A DNA stretch of 40,018 nucleotides from Anoxybacillus sp. J5B_2022 (GTDB lineage Bacteria; Bacillota; Bacilli; Bacillales; Anoxybacillaceae): assembly GCF_026847645.1 (NCBI RefSeq), contig NZ_JAPSMC010000025.1, positions 1 to 40,018 of the forward strand, written 5' to 3'. Position 1 is the stretch's first letter. The number at the start of each line of letters is the position of its first letter. Both the position numbers and the translations under genes were made by a program. This document shows, piece after piece, positions 17,244 to 25,102 of the stretch. The notes beneath the pieces are model-generated. The model was not told the origin of the DNA. It worked only from the letters and a program-made list of their open reading frames with translations, and searched no databases.

Positions 17244-18725
17244 CTAATCTAGCAAATGGATTTCGTAATTTGGCATCATTAGCGTGCCGTCTTCTGCTTT
17301 CAGTACAATCGTTCCTTCACGTTGGACAACTTTCACTTTCCACCCGTTTTCCGTTTGTACAATCCGGTCTTCTCGCCCCATCGCTTTCGCAATCCATCCG
17401 AGCAACGTCTTGCGGATGTGCGAAGCAACGACCGGGAGTTCCCGAAGTATGATTTTCCCGTCGTTTATGAGTTGTTCCAGCTGCTCTTCTTCTTGTTGCT
17501 TCGCTACTAAGTAGGCGATCATCGTTTCCTCTTTTTCTTTTCGCCTATCGATCATTGCTTCTGGCTTTTTCTTTTCTCGGTAGTGGCGAACACGCGGTTT
17601 TACGAGCCATTCTGCCGGCTGTTCCTCCCAAATATCGCGGTACATGTTCTCCGTTGCATCGTTTTCGGCAACGATGTGTTTTGTATGGAAACAGCCGAAT
17701 ACAACCGCTGACAGTTTATGCGCTTCTTCTACCGTTTCCAATGACGAAAACCATTTTGCTAAATGTAAATAGTCTTTCTTTCGGCTGCGAAAATGATGAT
17801 GGCGCTCTCCTAACCGCTGGACGACGCGCGTCATTCGCCGAATGGCTTCGTTCGTCTGCTTTTGTAAAAACGACAGTTCGCTTTCGTGTCCGTTTCGCCC
17901 TAAAAACCATTCTTTTAAACTGCGCCACGTGTCTAGCTTCTCTTCCGTTAGCTGTTCACGCGAAAAAACTGCGCCTTCAAAGCGTGGGATGGCTAATTGG
18001 TAGGCAACGACCTCGTCAATAAAACGCCCCACTTCCTCGTCTGGCAAATCTTCGAGCAGTTTTTCAATTTGCATCGATGTTTTTTGTAATGCGACGATAA
18101 AATCGCGCAAATAGGCGGTAAATTGCTCTTTATACACGAGAAACGAATCAGACATCATTCGTTCTTCCATGTTTTCTCCGTTTAAATAGGCGATGTAATC
18201 GGCAGAATTTTGAATGATTTTTTTAAAATAATCGAACGTTTCTTCCCACACTTGATTCATTTCCTCTCGTTTTTCGACAAATCCAGCGTGAATAATCGAT
18301 TCCATTCGGACAAGTGATGCATACAGGCGATCAAATCGTGTTTTTTCGAGCGAGCCGCCAAACGTATCCCCTAGCTGCTCAAGCGTGCGAATCATTCGTT
18401 CGATTTCGACCGTATACGGGCTGCATTGGTACCGAAACCGTTTCTTCTTAAATTCTTCGATCGTCCGAATATGACCCGTTTCTTGCCTAGCAATTAAGTT
18501 TTTCCATTTCACGAGCTGCTCTAAGTCTTGTTGCAGCTCTTCTTCTGTATAATCTTGAAATTCATCGAATTGTTTTAAAAAAGCGTACACTTCTTCTGGG
18601 AACAAATATTGGCGCATTCGCTCGTGCTGTGTGTAAAAATAGCGCAAAATCGCACGGTACCGGTACGCGTTGTCTACTACTAAATATTTCGCCTCTGTAA
18701 TCGGCTTTAGCCATGACGTATCCAT
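17244..18725 (-). CDS. jetA: Wadjet component JetA, kleisin-like subunit (TIGR02677-like)
   Basis: 493 aa, the first gene of the operon. The N-terminus (AKYLVVDNAYRYRAILRYFY) is characteristic of DUF2397/TIGR02677 proteins as I recall them. This subunit plays the kleisin role, similar to MukF, linking the JetC heads and binding JetB. The middle is mainly helical and charged; a basic patch (MIDRRKEKEE) lies near 395. The start has AAGGGGAGCGAAAG directly upstream. The four jet genes overlap or nearly abut each other, so they form a single transcription unit on the minus strand. Confidence 0.88.
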   Translation of the reverse strand: MDTSWLKPITEAKYLVVDNAYRYRAILRYFYTQHERMRQYLFPEEVYAFLKQFDEFQDYTEEELQQDLEQLVKWKNLIARQETGHIRTIEEFKKKRFRYQCSPYTVEIERMIRTLEQLGDTFGGSLEKTRFDRLYASLVRMESIIHAGFVEKREEMNQVWEETFDYFKKIIQNSADYIAYLNGENMEERMMSDSFLVYKEQFTAYLRDFIVALQKTSMQIEKLLEDLPDEEVGRFIDEVVAYQLAIPRFEGAVFSREQLTEEKLDTWRSLKEWFLGRNGHESELSFLQKQTNEAIRRMTRVVQRLGERHHHFRSRKKDYLHLAKWFSSLETVEEAHKLSAVVFGCFHTKHIVAENDATENMYRDIWEEQPAEWLVKPRVRHYREKKKPEAMIDRRKEKEETMIAYLVAKQQEEEQLEQLINDGKIILRELPVVASHIRKTLLGWIAKAMGREDRIVQTENGWKVKVVQREGTIVLKAEDGTLMMPNYEIHLLD

Positions 18726-18918
18726 CTTTCGCTCCCCTTATTCCATCGTTCGTCTACTATTATATATTGTAATCGATCATGTACCGATTCTCTACTAAAA
18801 CATCAATGGGAAAATGTGCTCGCCCCGTACATGGGCATCGCGCCCAAAAAAATGAAAATGTTCGCTAGCCATCCGCTGTCGATTCGTGTAAAATGGAAAC
18901 GAAAAGGAGGTGAACGAA
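18726..18918. promoter_or_regulatory. Divergent intergenic region between jetA and the coiled-coil gene
   Basis: 193 bases that must carry the promoters of both divergent genes. On the minus strand a TATAAT (within 18757-18772) lies about 35 bases before the jetA start; its -35 is poor. On the plus strand, AAAGGAGGTG (18904-18912) is the ribosome site of the coiled-coil gene. Confidence 0.4.
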
Positions 18919-19380
18919 ATGGTGGAACAGTTGCTTTATGAAATTCTTCATGAAGTCAAAGCAACCCGCGAAAAAGTCGAATCGCTGGAAAAACGAGTGG
19001 ATGTGCTAGAAAAAGAAGTGTCTTCCTTACGCCAACAAGTCCAAGCACTTGATGGAAAAGTCCAAGCACTTGATGGAAAAGTCCAAGCACTTGATGGAAA
19101 AGTCCAAGCACTTGACGAAAAAGTGCAACTACTCGACGAAAGAACGCTCGAAACGAAGGCGATTTGTGAAGCGGTTCGTCATGGTCAAGAGGTGCTCGCC
19201 GCAAAATACGATGCACTCGCACTCGATGTCCACAACATGCAAGGAAACATCACCCGCTTAACTAACATACTCGAAGAGAAAGTACTCCCTGCCCTCACCG
19301 ACCACGAATCGAGCATCCAAGTATTAAACAACCGTGTATTTAAAGTAGAAAGCACGTTACAAAAGCTTGTACACCTATAA
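18919..19380 (+). CDS. Small coiled-coil protein with exact heptad repeats
   Basis: 153 aa, no recognised family. Almost the entire sequence is a predicted coiled coil. Residues about 10-40 carry Val/Leu heptads (VESLEKRVDVLEKEVSSL). Next is an array of near-identical heptads reading VQALDGK three times, then VQALDEK and VQLLDER. The remaining part is again heptad-like and ends in KVESTLQKLVHL. There is no signal peptide or membrane segment. The ATG at 18919 is eight bases after AGGAGG; an upstream GTG at 18910 overlaps that site. It lies head to head with the Wadjet operon and ends at a bidirectional terminator. Similar proteins are annotated hypothetical in Bacillaceae. Confidence 0.75.
   Translation: MVEQLLYEILHEVKATREKVESLEKRVDVLEKEVSSLRQQVQALDGKVQALDGKVQALDGKVQALDEKVQLLDERTLETKAICEAVRHGQEVLAAKYDALALDVHNMQGNITRLTNILEEKVLPALTDHESSIQVLNNRVFKVESTLQKLVHL
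19039..19143 (+). repeat. 21-bp in-frame tandem repeat array
   Basis: The unit GTCCAAGCACTTGATGGAAA plus A occurs at 19039, 19060 and 19081 identically. Variants follow at 19102 and 19123. Each unit is one VQALDGK heptad, so copy number can change by slippage without frameshift, altering coiled-coil length. Confidence 0.9.
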
Positions 19381-19382
19381 AA

Positions 19383-19419
19383 ATAAAGCGGCATTGTCCG
19401 GGAGGCAATGCCGCTTTAT
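19383..19419. terminator. Bidirectional terminator between the coiled-coil gene and the gatB fragment
   Basis: ATAAAGCGGCATTG and CAATGCCGCTTTAT are a perfect 14-bp stem with a 9-base loop. A-rich and T-rich flanks allow termination in both directions, serving both convergent reading frames. Confidence 0.85.
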
Positions 19420-19421
19420 CC

Positions 19422-19768
19422 TTATCGTTTATTGATCTCTTCAAGCAATAGCTTATTGACAAGCGGTGGGTTGGCTTGTCCTTTTGTTGCTTTCATAATT
19501 TGACCGACTAAGAAGCCAATCGCACGGTCTTTTCCGTTTTTGAAGTCTTCGATCGATTGTGGATTCGCATCGAGCACTTCGAGCACAATGTTGCGCAACG
19601 TCGCTTCGTCAGAAATTTGCACAAGCCCTTGGTCTTTGACGATTTGTTCCGGATCGCCGCCTTTTTCCACAAGTTCTTTAAAGATTTTCTTCGCAATTTT
19701 TGACGAAATCGTGCCGTTTTGAATAAGTTTAATCATGCTTGCAAGACTTTTTGGCGTTAAAGCAATGT
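19422..19768 (-). pseudogene. gatB: C-terminal fragment of gatB (Asp/Glu-tRNA amidotransferase subunit B)
   Basis: The last 115 or so codons of GatB, the subunit that with GatA and GatC converts Glu-tRNA(Gln) to Gln-tRNA(Gln). The remaining part is the YqeY/GatB tail domain: [20 protein letters not shown], then [19 protein letters not shown], ending [10 protein letters not shown]. Full GatB is about 475 aa, so about three quarters are missing. Homology stops at a 29-base palindrome at 19770-19798; the in-frame residues beyond it (reading to 19805) derive from that palindrome and are not GatB. No start signal is evident. Bacillaceae lack GlnRS, so an intact gatB must exist elsewhere; this copy is a remnant of a rearrangement or insertion. 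Confidence 0.85.
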
Positions 19769-19769
19769 C

Positions 19770-19798
19770 GGGCGAACAGTGCCAGGCACTGTTCGCCC
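19770..19798. repeat. Perfect 14-bp palindrome at the gatB breakpoint
   Basis: GGGCGAACAGTGCC and GGCACTGTTCGCCC are separated by one base. It sits exactly where GatB homology ends. It has no T run, so it is not a typical terminator. It resembles REP-like palindromes or recombination junctions. Confidence 0.75.
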
Positions 19799-20111
19799 AC
19801 AACATCCCCCTTGACCATTCTGTTTCCTCACCACATGTGACATCAGCTTAACCGCTCAAATCCATCGATATTTCCAATCATTTTCATTCACTGATCAATG
19901 AAGAACGCTGATCACGGCAACAGCAAACGATAAACCAAGGTACGAAGCCCAATCTGTAAAAAACATCATCCATGTGCTCATTTTCTTATAAAAACATTAC
20001 ATTGAGCCATTAATATGAAACACAGCACGGATATCGCCATCGCTCCTTTCGCTAATGCCAGCTAAAAGCAACATCACCACCCAATTTTCTATATATAGGA
20101 GGAGAATGAAC
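19799..20111. other. Intergenic region upstream of lanF, no supported gene
   Basis: About 310 bases at the left edge of the lantibiotic island. It must include the lanF promoter, but no convincing -35/-10 pair was found. On the minus strand two tiny overlapping frames (20040-19978, 20 codons; 19981-19895, 28 codons, hydrophobic) are joined by an ATGA overlap. They look like remnants of a membrane protein or chance frames and are not called as genes. The plus-strand ribosome site AGGAGG is at 20097-20102. Confidence 0.5.
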
Positions 20112-20801
20112 ATGGGAGAGTATATGTTAGAGACCCATCATGTAAGCAAAGCGTTTGGGAAACAACTCGTCGTAGATGATGTATCCATTAAAGTCAAGAA
20201 ACAGACGGTTTATGGATTGCTCGGACCAAATGGAGCCGGAAAGTCAACCCTTTTAAAAATGCTGACAGGGCTTTTGCGTCCTACGAAAGGGGAAATCATG
20301 ATCAACGGCCATCCTTGGAGCAGAAAAGACTTAAAAGATATCGGTGTGCTGATCGAATCCCCTGCTCTTTACGGCAATCTAACGGCTCATGAAAACTTGC
20401 TTGTTCACGCTAAATTGCTTCATTTGCCTGAGTCGCGGATCCAAGAAGTTTTGAACATCGTCGGCTTAGAAAATACAGGGAAAAAGAAAGCATCTCAATT
20501 TTCCCTCGGAATGAAACAGCGATTAGGAATTGCCAAAGCACTTTTAAACCATCCAAAGCTGCTCATTCTCGACGAACCAACAAACGGCCTGGACCCATTA
20601 GGCATACAGGACTTGCGAAAACTCATTCAATCGTTTACCGAAAACGGGATCACCGTCATTCTATCGAGCCATATTTTGTCCGAAGTTAAGCAATTAGCCG
20701 ATTATATTGGCATTATCCAAAACGGAAAACTCAGGTACGAAGGGAAAATAGACGAAAGCCAAGATCTCGAAAAACTCTTTGTCGATGTAGTGAACGAGTA
20801 A
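20112..20801 (+). CDS. lanF: Lantibiotic immunity ABC transporter ATPase, LanF
   Basis: A 229-aa ATP-binding subunit of the LanFEG exporter, which expels the lantibiotic from the producer membrane. Walker A is GPNGAGKST (38-46), the signature FSLGMKQRLGIAKAL and Walker B LLILDEPTNGLDP. The position of the usual Q-loop glutamine is Glu82 in GVLIESPALYG. This E-loop is a known hallmark of LanF proteins and separates them from ordinary ABC ATPases. The ATG at 20112 was chosen because it is nine bases from AGGAGG; a closer ATG at 20106 and a longer frame from 20055 are less likely. It is first in a lanF-E-G-I operon. Confidence 0.92.
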   Translation: MGEYMLETHHVSKAFGKQLVVDDVSIKVKKQTVYGLLGPNGAGKSTLLKMLTGLLRPTKGEIMINGHPWSRKDLKDIGVLIESPALYGNLTAHENLLVHAKLLHLPESRIQEVLNIVGLENTGKKKASQFSLGMKQRLGIAKALLNHPKLLILDEPTNGLDPLGIQDLRKLIQSFTENGITVILSSHILSEVKQLADYIGIIQNGKLRYEGKIDESQDLEKLFVDVVNE

Positions 20802-20819
20802 TGAAGGAGGATGGAAATC

Positions 20820-21566
20820 ATGCTCAATATGTTCGAGTCAGAACATTTAAAATATAAGCGGACGTTTGCGAAAAAACTTGTATTCATCGCTCCGCTTTTC
20901 TTTGTCCTGTACGCCATCATCACCATGCCAACTATAAATTCCACACACAATTATTTTGAATATGCCATATTTAATTGGTGGCCATTGATTTTTGTTCCGA
21001 TTGGAACAGCCTTGATCGCTTCCTTGTCAACGGTAAGGGAGAAAAAGTCAGGAAACGATAAAGTGTTGCGTTGTCACGACATTAGCATCGTGCGTCTATG
21101 GTGGAGCAAAATCACCGTCATCGCCTATTACATGTTGCTCTCAACAATAGAGCTGATCATCTTACTTGTTTTATTGAAATGGCTTTTTCCCAACAGCCTC
21201 TCATCAGCTACGGTCGCCGTATTCGCCAGCTTGGTCATTTGGTTGACTTCTTTAGCCTATATCCCGATCGGATTATTTGTGGCCGAGCGGTTCGGGATGG
21301 TAGTCTCGATCATTGTCAGTGTCATTGGCCTCGCCTTAGGGGTAGTCATGGCCGCACAACCGTATTGGCTGTTCATCCCATGGAGCTGGGGAATGAGGAT
21401 GATGTGCCCGATCGTCGGGGTTCATCCGAACGGTGTTCCTTTGGAAAAAGGGAGTCCGCTATTGGATCCTTCTGTCATTCCAATAGGCCTGGCGATCGCC
21501 CTTGTCATGTTTCTATTGTTATCTTTTTTAACCGCCGTTTGGTTTGCGCGAAAGGAAGTGTATTGA
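20820..21566 (+). CDS. lanE: Lantibiotic immunity ABC permease, LanE
   Basis: A 248-aa membrane subunit of the LanFEG immunity exporter. A short cytoplasmic start (MLNMFESEHLKYKRTFAKK) is followed by six membrane segments, as in NisE and SpaE. The family pattern of a first helix followed by a polar loop and paired helices is kept. The ATG at 20820 is nine bases after AAGGAGG; an in-frame ATG at 20811 abuts that site and is unlikely. It lies 18 bases after lanF and just before lanG. It dimerises with LanG in known systems. Confidence 0.88.
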   Translation: MLNMFESEHLKYKRTFAKKLVFIAPLFFVLYAIITMPTINSTHNYFEYAIFNWWPLIFVPIGTALIASLSTVREKKSGNDKVLRCHDISIVRLWWSKITVIAYYMLLSTIELIILLVLLKWLFPNSLSSATVAVFASLVIWLTSLAYIPIGLFVAERFGMVVSIIVSVIGLALGVVMAAQPYWLFIPWSWGMRMMCPIVGVHPNGVPLEKGSPLLDPSVIPIGLAIALVMFLLLSFLTAVWFARKEVY

Positions 21567-21567
21567 C

Positions 21568-22356
21568 ATGTCGTTTCTTCGCCTTCTGTCATCCGAATGG
21601 ATAAAAACAAAACGCACAGCGATTCGGATGATGGTCATCATCACGCCAATCATTTATTCTCTCTTTATGGTATGGTATTTTTCGCACTACCGTACCTCTA
21701 CGTTTTGGCAGATGAAAATCTATCAAGGATTTTTTGAAGTAATGGCCGTTTCCTTACCGATCATTATCTCCCTACTGACTGGGCTGATGTCCTATCAAGA
21801 AGAAAAAGCAGGAAGTTTCATGAACATCTTGACCGGTCCTATATCCAAAGTTCAATGGTATGTTGGCAAACTCACGCTGCTCATCTTTATTGCATGCGCG
21901 GACATCTTGCTAGCGACGATTCTCATGCTCTTTGGAATGAAATACGTACTCAAAGTGGCGCACATTCATTATCAGTTATTTTTGCAAGGAGCCATGCTCT
22001 CCATCGTGGGCTCACTCATCCTTTTTTCTTTGCATCTGTTCATCAGCTTTGCCTTTGGAATGGGAGCCTCGATCGCAGTAGGAAGCGGCGGATTTCTCAT
22101 TTCTGCCCTGATTGGCGCAACTTCCTTAGGTGATCACGTATGGAGCTATATTCCTTGGGCTTGGGCTGTTCGTCTCTCACAATTTCCGATTCTTATGATG
22201 CCCGAAGTAAAGCAAACCTTGGGGGCGCAGTTATTAAGTTCCTTTTCGCTATCATTATGGGAAGGAATAGCCTATGCCCTTCTAAGCTTCATCATCGTCA
22301 CCATCATCGGTTCGATCTGGTTTCATCGTTGGGAAGGAAATCAACCACATGAATGA
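21568..22356 (+). CDS. lanG: Lantibiotic immunity ABC permease, LanG
   Basis: 262 aa with six predicted membrane segments. The start MSFLRLLSSEWIKTKRTAIR resembles the LanE start (E-x-x-K-x-KRT) and is typical of the LanE/LanG and MutE/MutG group. Conserved features are the SYQEEKAGSFMNILTGP segment after helix 2 and the final WFHRWEGN tail. The ribosome site AAAGGAAGTG precedes the ATG, which is almost contiguous with the lanE stop. An in-frame start at 21544 lies inside lanE and is not used. Confidence 0.88.
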   Translation: MSFLRLLSSEWIKTKRTAIRMMVIITPIIYSLFMVWYFSHYRTSTFWQMKIYQGFFEVMAVSLPIIISLLTGLMSYQEEKAGSFMNILTGPISKVQWYVGKLTLLIFIACADILLATILMLFGMKYVLKVAHIHYQLFLQGAMLSIVGSLILFSLHLFISFAFGMGASIAVGSGGFLISALIGATSLGDHVWSYIPWAWAVRLSQFPILMMPEVKQTLGAQLLSSFSLSLWEGIAYALLSFIIVTIIGSIWFHRWEGNQPHE

Positions 22357-22410
22357 AAGTTCACTGCTCCCTCTCAATGGGATGGTAAAAAAGGAGGTTT
22401 CAGAGTAACG

Positions 22411-22845
22411 ATGAAAAACTCTATCTTACTCCTCATGTTGATTGGAATCCTCTTTATAGGAGGTTGTTCACTTGTCAGTAACTTAAAAAAGACAGCCACA
22501 CAAAATATGGAGATCGATCGGAAATTACCAAAATACGAGTTGAACAAAGAAAATTTGCAAGAAATTCACTATCAAGGCCGAACGTACATGATTCAAGCAG
22601 CAAAAGTCGATCGGAATCAATTGAACAAACCGATCGGGAAAGTAGCGGAGACGATTACCATCAATGAGCATCATCAAATCTTGAGTAAAAAAGAGCTACG
22701 AAAGATCGAAGTCATTCCCGATCAAACGGATGAAAAACGAACTCACTTGAACTTTGGCTGGGTATACAGCATCAAAGGCGTAAACCCAGATGAAGAAGTA
22801 GCTGTTACGGTGAACCACCAATTTTTGATTGCTAAAAGAAAATAA
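22411..22845 (+). CDS. lanI: Lantibiotic immunity lipoprotein, LanI (SpaI/NisI C-terminal type)
   Basis: A 144-aa lipoprotein. The signal peptide MKNSILLLMLIGILFIGGCS has a clear lipobox (IGGC) with Cys at about 19. The mature part is short, as in SpaI (about 140 residues) rather than NisI (about 225). Its end, NFGWVYSIKGVNPDEEVAV, parallels the remembered C-terminal NisI segment DYGEIHSIRGKSLTEAFAV, the region linked to peptide binding. The ATG follows GGAGG at the rather long distance of about 12 bases, so translation may be weak. It is last in lanF-E-G-I and protects the cell by binding the lantibiotic at the outer membrane face. Confidence 0.78.
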   Translation: MKNSILLLMLIGILFIGGCSLVSNLKKTATQNMEIDRKLPKYELNKENLQEIHYQGRTYMIQAAKVDRNQLNKPIGKVAETITINEHHQILSKKELRKIEVIPDQTDEKRTHLNFGWVYSIKGVNPDEEVAVTVNHQFLIAKRK

Positions 22846-22860
22846 AGGCTTAGAGACTGT

Positions 22861-22892
22861 CAGCTAGGGAAAGAGAAATTCCTCCCTAGCTG
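22861..22892. terminator. Hairpin between convergent lanI and lanK
   Basis: CAGCTAGGG (22861-22869) and CCCTAGCTG (22884-22892) are a perfect 9-bp stem with a 14-base loop. Only a modest T-rich tail follows, so termination strength is uncertain. Confidence 0.55.
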
Positions 22893-22938
22893 CATTCTCC
22901 ACTCTCGATAACGGCGGAAAGCCCATAAGATTGGATGA

Positions 22939-24357
22939 TTAATCAGATAGCTCCTTAATATAAAATTCAACCGTCGCTCCACCTTTTTCATTGTTGTAGG
23001 CCCAAATTTCACCGCCATGATGATTCACAATTCTTTTAGCAATATACAGTCCTAATCCAACATGATTTTTATACTGCTTATCCTGGTAAAAAGGCTGGAA
23101 CAACAAAGACGTATCGTTTTCTTTAAATCCCGTTCCTGTATCTGAACAGCGAAAATAGATTTTACGCTCATTCCCCTCTTTTTCATCATGTACTTCCAAC
23201 TTAATTTCTCCGCTTTTTGTAAACCTCAGGCTGTTGTATAAAATATTGTCCAACACTCTCATTAACATCGCTTCATCAAGTATGTAAGATGATTTTTGCA
23301 AATTCACATCAAAGCAAATGTTTATCGATTTTTGATGGTAAACCATTGTTGAGATCTCTAGTTTTTTCTCCTCAAGGATTTGCCTTACATCCACTTCTTT
23401 TCCATTCAATGAGAAGTGGTCATTCTCCACTTTATAGAGCAACGACAAATTATCTGTCAACATGGTCATCTTCCCACAGTTTTTGCGAATAATCTCTAAA
23501 TGGGGAGTGACATCAAAGTGGTCCAACTTTCTCAAATCTTGAATCAAATCAATTTGTCCTTGGATGACCGTTAACGGGGTTCTGATATCATGTGCGATCG
23601 ATGATACCATCATTTTTCGTTCGTCATCGGTCTTTGCTAAACGTTCCACCATTTCTTTCAGTGCACTGATCATGGTATTAAAGGAATCCTGGATCTTGAT
23701 AAACTCTTTTCTTTTCAACCCCGAGACTTGAAAATCAAAATTCCCGCTTGCAATGTGATCAGAAGCCTGGAGCAACAATTTGACATTATGAAACAATGAT
23801 TTGTACAGCCTAGATGTAAAGAAAATCAAATAGACAATAAAAAAGATCAACGGAGAAATAAACATCACAGCATAAATCAACACGGCTTCCAAGCGATTTT
23901 GATTGTTAATGATGAACCCAAAAGGCGCTTTCAACACATATACCGCCTGAATGGCGTTATCATGCTTCAGGGGAATGAACCGATACACATAGCTTCCTTT
24001 TACAATCTCACGGTTGATCGATTGACTAATATCTACTTGATCGTCTATAATTTCTCGATCACCATACAGATGCTTACCGCTGATGTCTACAACTTCTCCC
24101 TGTATCTTTTCACTGTAACGATGAATGGGAATTAATCTCCCCTTGAAAATCGCCTCTTCGTTTTCTTTCACCTTTTTTTCAATCAAATCCAAATCCTTCA
24201 CGAAATAATTGGTCGGTTTCACCACATCGTTCGTGGTTAATGTCATAATCAAATAGATTACGCATAAATAGGTAACGGCCGAAGAGATCACTGTTGCCAA
24301 CACTACCTTCACAACCAACAAGTAAAAATCTCGTTTGATTGTTTTATCGTTTTTCAT
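22939..24357 (-). CDS. lanK: Lantibiotic sensor histidine kinase, LanK (NisK/SpaK-like)
   Basis: A 472-aa membrane kinase. Two membrane segments (about 11-40 and 158-180) surround an extracytoplasmic sensor domain of about 115 residues, the size of the NisK/SpaK lantibiotic-sensing domain. A HAMP region (about 180-240) follows, with the phosphoacceptor His256 in SSIAHDIRTPL and an HATPase domain with DNILYNSLRFT, DTGTGF and VGLGLYIAK. The asparagine N box fits group EnvZ/NisK kinases. The gene overlaps the end of lanR by 14 bases, so the pair is coupled. In the nisin and subtilin systems the mature peptide is the ligand and induces its own genes; that is the likely role here. Confidence 0.87.
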   Translation of the reverse strand: MKNDKTIKRDFYLLVVKVVLATVISSAVTYLCVIYLIMTLTTNDVVKPTNYFVKDLDLIEKKVKENEEAIFKGRLIPIHRYSEKIQGEVVDISGKHLYGDREIIDDQVDISQSINREIVKGSYVYRFIPLKHDNAIQAVYVLKAPFGFIINNQNRLEAVLIYAVMFISPLIFFIVYLIFFTSRLYKSLFHNVKLLLQASDHIASGNFDFQVSGLKRKEFIKIQDSFNTMISALKEMVERLAKTDDERKMMVSSIAHDIRTPLTVIQGQIDLIQDLRKLDHFDVTPHLEIIRKNCGKMTMLTDNLSLLYKVENDHFSLNGKEVDVRQILEEKKLEISTMVYHQKSINICFDVNLQKSSYILDEAMLMRVLDNILYNSLRFTKSGEIKLEVHDEKEGNERKIYFRCSDTGTGFKENDTSLLFQPFYQDKQYKNHVGLGLYIAKRIVNHHGGEIWAYNNEKGGATVEFYIKELSD

Positions 24358-25042
24358 TGCTCACATCCCATTTATAGCCGAGCCCATATAATGTTTGAAT
24401 ATAAGAGGTTTCTGGATCGACGTCCTTGATTTTTTTTCGAATATTTTTGATGCTTTCTGTAACCGTGTCTAACTGGCTGTCGGAGTCAATCCCCCATACT
24501 CGTTCAAAGATTCTTTCTTTGGAGAAAACGACCTTTTTATTGAGCATCAACAACTTCACAATCTCATATTCTTTTTTTGTTAACGGTAATTTCTTTCCTT
24601 TACAAAAGACTTCATTAGCCAAAAGATCAATCGTAATATTTTTAGAACTCAAAAGATATCTCTCGTTTGAACGAATCCGTTCTTCCCTTCTTAAATGAGA
24701 ATCAATTCTCGCCTTTAACTCCTTTAAGCTGAACGGCTTGGTGATGTAGTCATCCCCACCGATCGCCAGAGCTTGAACCTTATCTTCCTCCAGCGTTTTA
24801 GCACTAACAAATACAATAGGGTAATCAACCCGATCACGAATGATTGTACACAGCTCCATTCCGTCAATTCCTTCCATCATGATATCCAACACAATCAAAT
24901 CAAAATCGTCGTTTATCATCTTCAACGCTTCTACACCGCTGTGGACCGTTTCTACCTGATAATGATGAAGCTCCAAATATTGTTTAATGGTGCAGCAAAT
25001 ATCTTCATCATCATCAACGACCAAAATTTTCTTGTTATTCAT
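24344..25042 (-). CDS. lanR: Lantibiotic response regulator, LanR (NisR/SpaR-like)
   Basis: A 232-aa OmpR-family regulator. The receiver domain begins ILVVDDDEDICC; the phosphoacceptor is Asp53 in LIVLDIMMEG, followed by the Ser/Lys pair in FVSAK and ITKPFS. The winged helix (about 130-228) ends in QTLYGLGYKW. The start at 25042 follows GGGGGAT; an in-frame start ten codons upstream lacks a better site. It should bind direct repeats upstream of lanA and lanB, as NisR/SpaR do. It is separated from lanC by 341 bases that include a dyad near its promoter, so it probably has its own transcript with lanK. Confidence 0.88.
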   Translation of the reverse strand: MNNKKILVVDDDEDICCTIKQYLELHHYQVETVHSGVEALKMINDDFDLIVLDIMMEGIDGMELCTIIRDRVDYPIVFVSAKTLEEDKVQALAIGGDDYITKPFSLKELKARIDSHLRREERIRSNERYLLSSKNITIDLLANEVFCKGKKLPLTKKEYEIVKLLMLNKKVVFSKERIFERVWGIDSDSQLDTVTESIKNIRKKIKDVDPETSYIQTLYGLGYKWDVSNEKR

Positions 25043-25070
25043 CTTTTGATCCCCCATACAGTTGAATCGC

Positions 25071-25102
25071 ATTTTAACCTATTCCATCCCCATATCATGG
25101 GG
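25071..25102 (-). promoter_or_regulatory. Candidate lanR promoter with an operator-like dyad
   Basis: On the minus strand TTAAAAT lies at 25077-25071 as a possible -10. The dyad CCCCATATCATGGGG (25088-25102) overlaps where the -35 would be. A dyad at that place suggests control by a regulator, but no protein can be assigned. Confidence 0.3.

Noticed and set aside
19039-19143. Short regular repeats considered as a CRISPR array
   Set aside because: Units are contiguous, 21 bp and in frame inside a coding region, with no spacers.
19769-19805. In-frame extension of the gatB fragment to an ATG at 19805
   Set aside because: These codons come from the palindrome, not from GatB, and there is no ribosome site.
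20055-20111. Longer N-terminus for LanF
   Set aside because: The extension lies upstream of the AGGAGG site and has no resemblance to LanF proteins.
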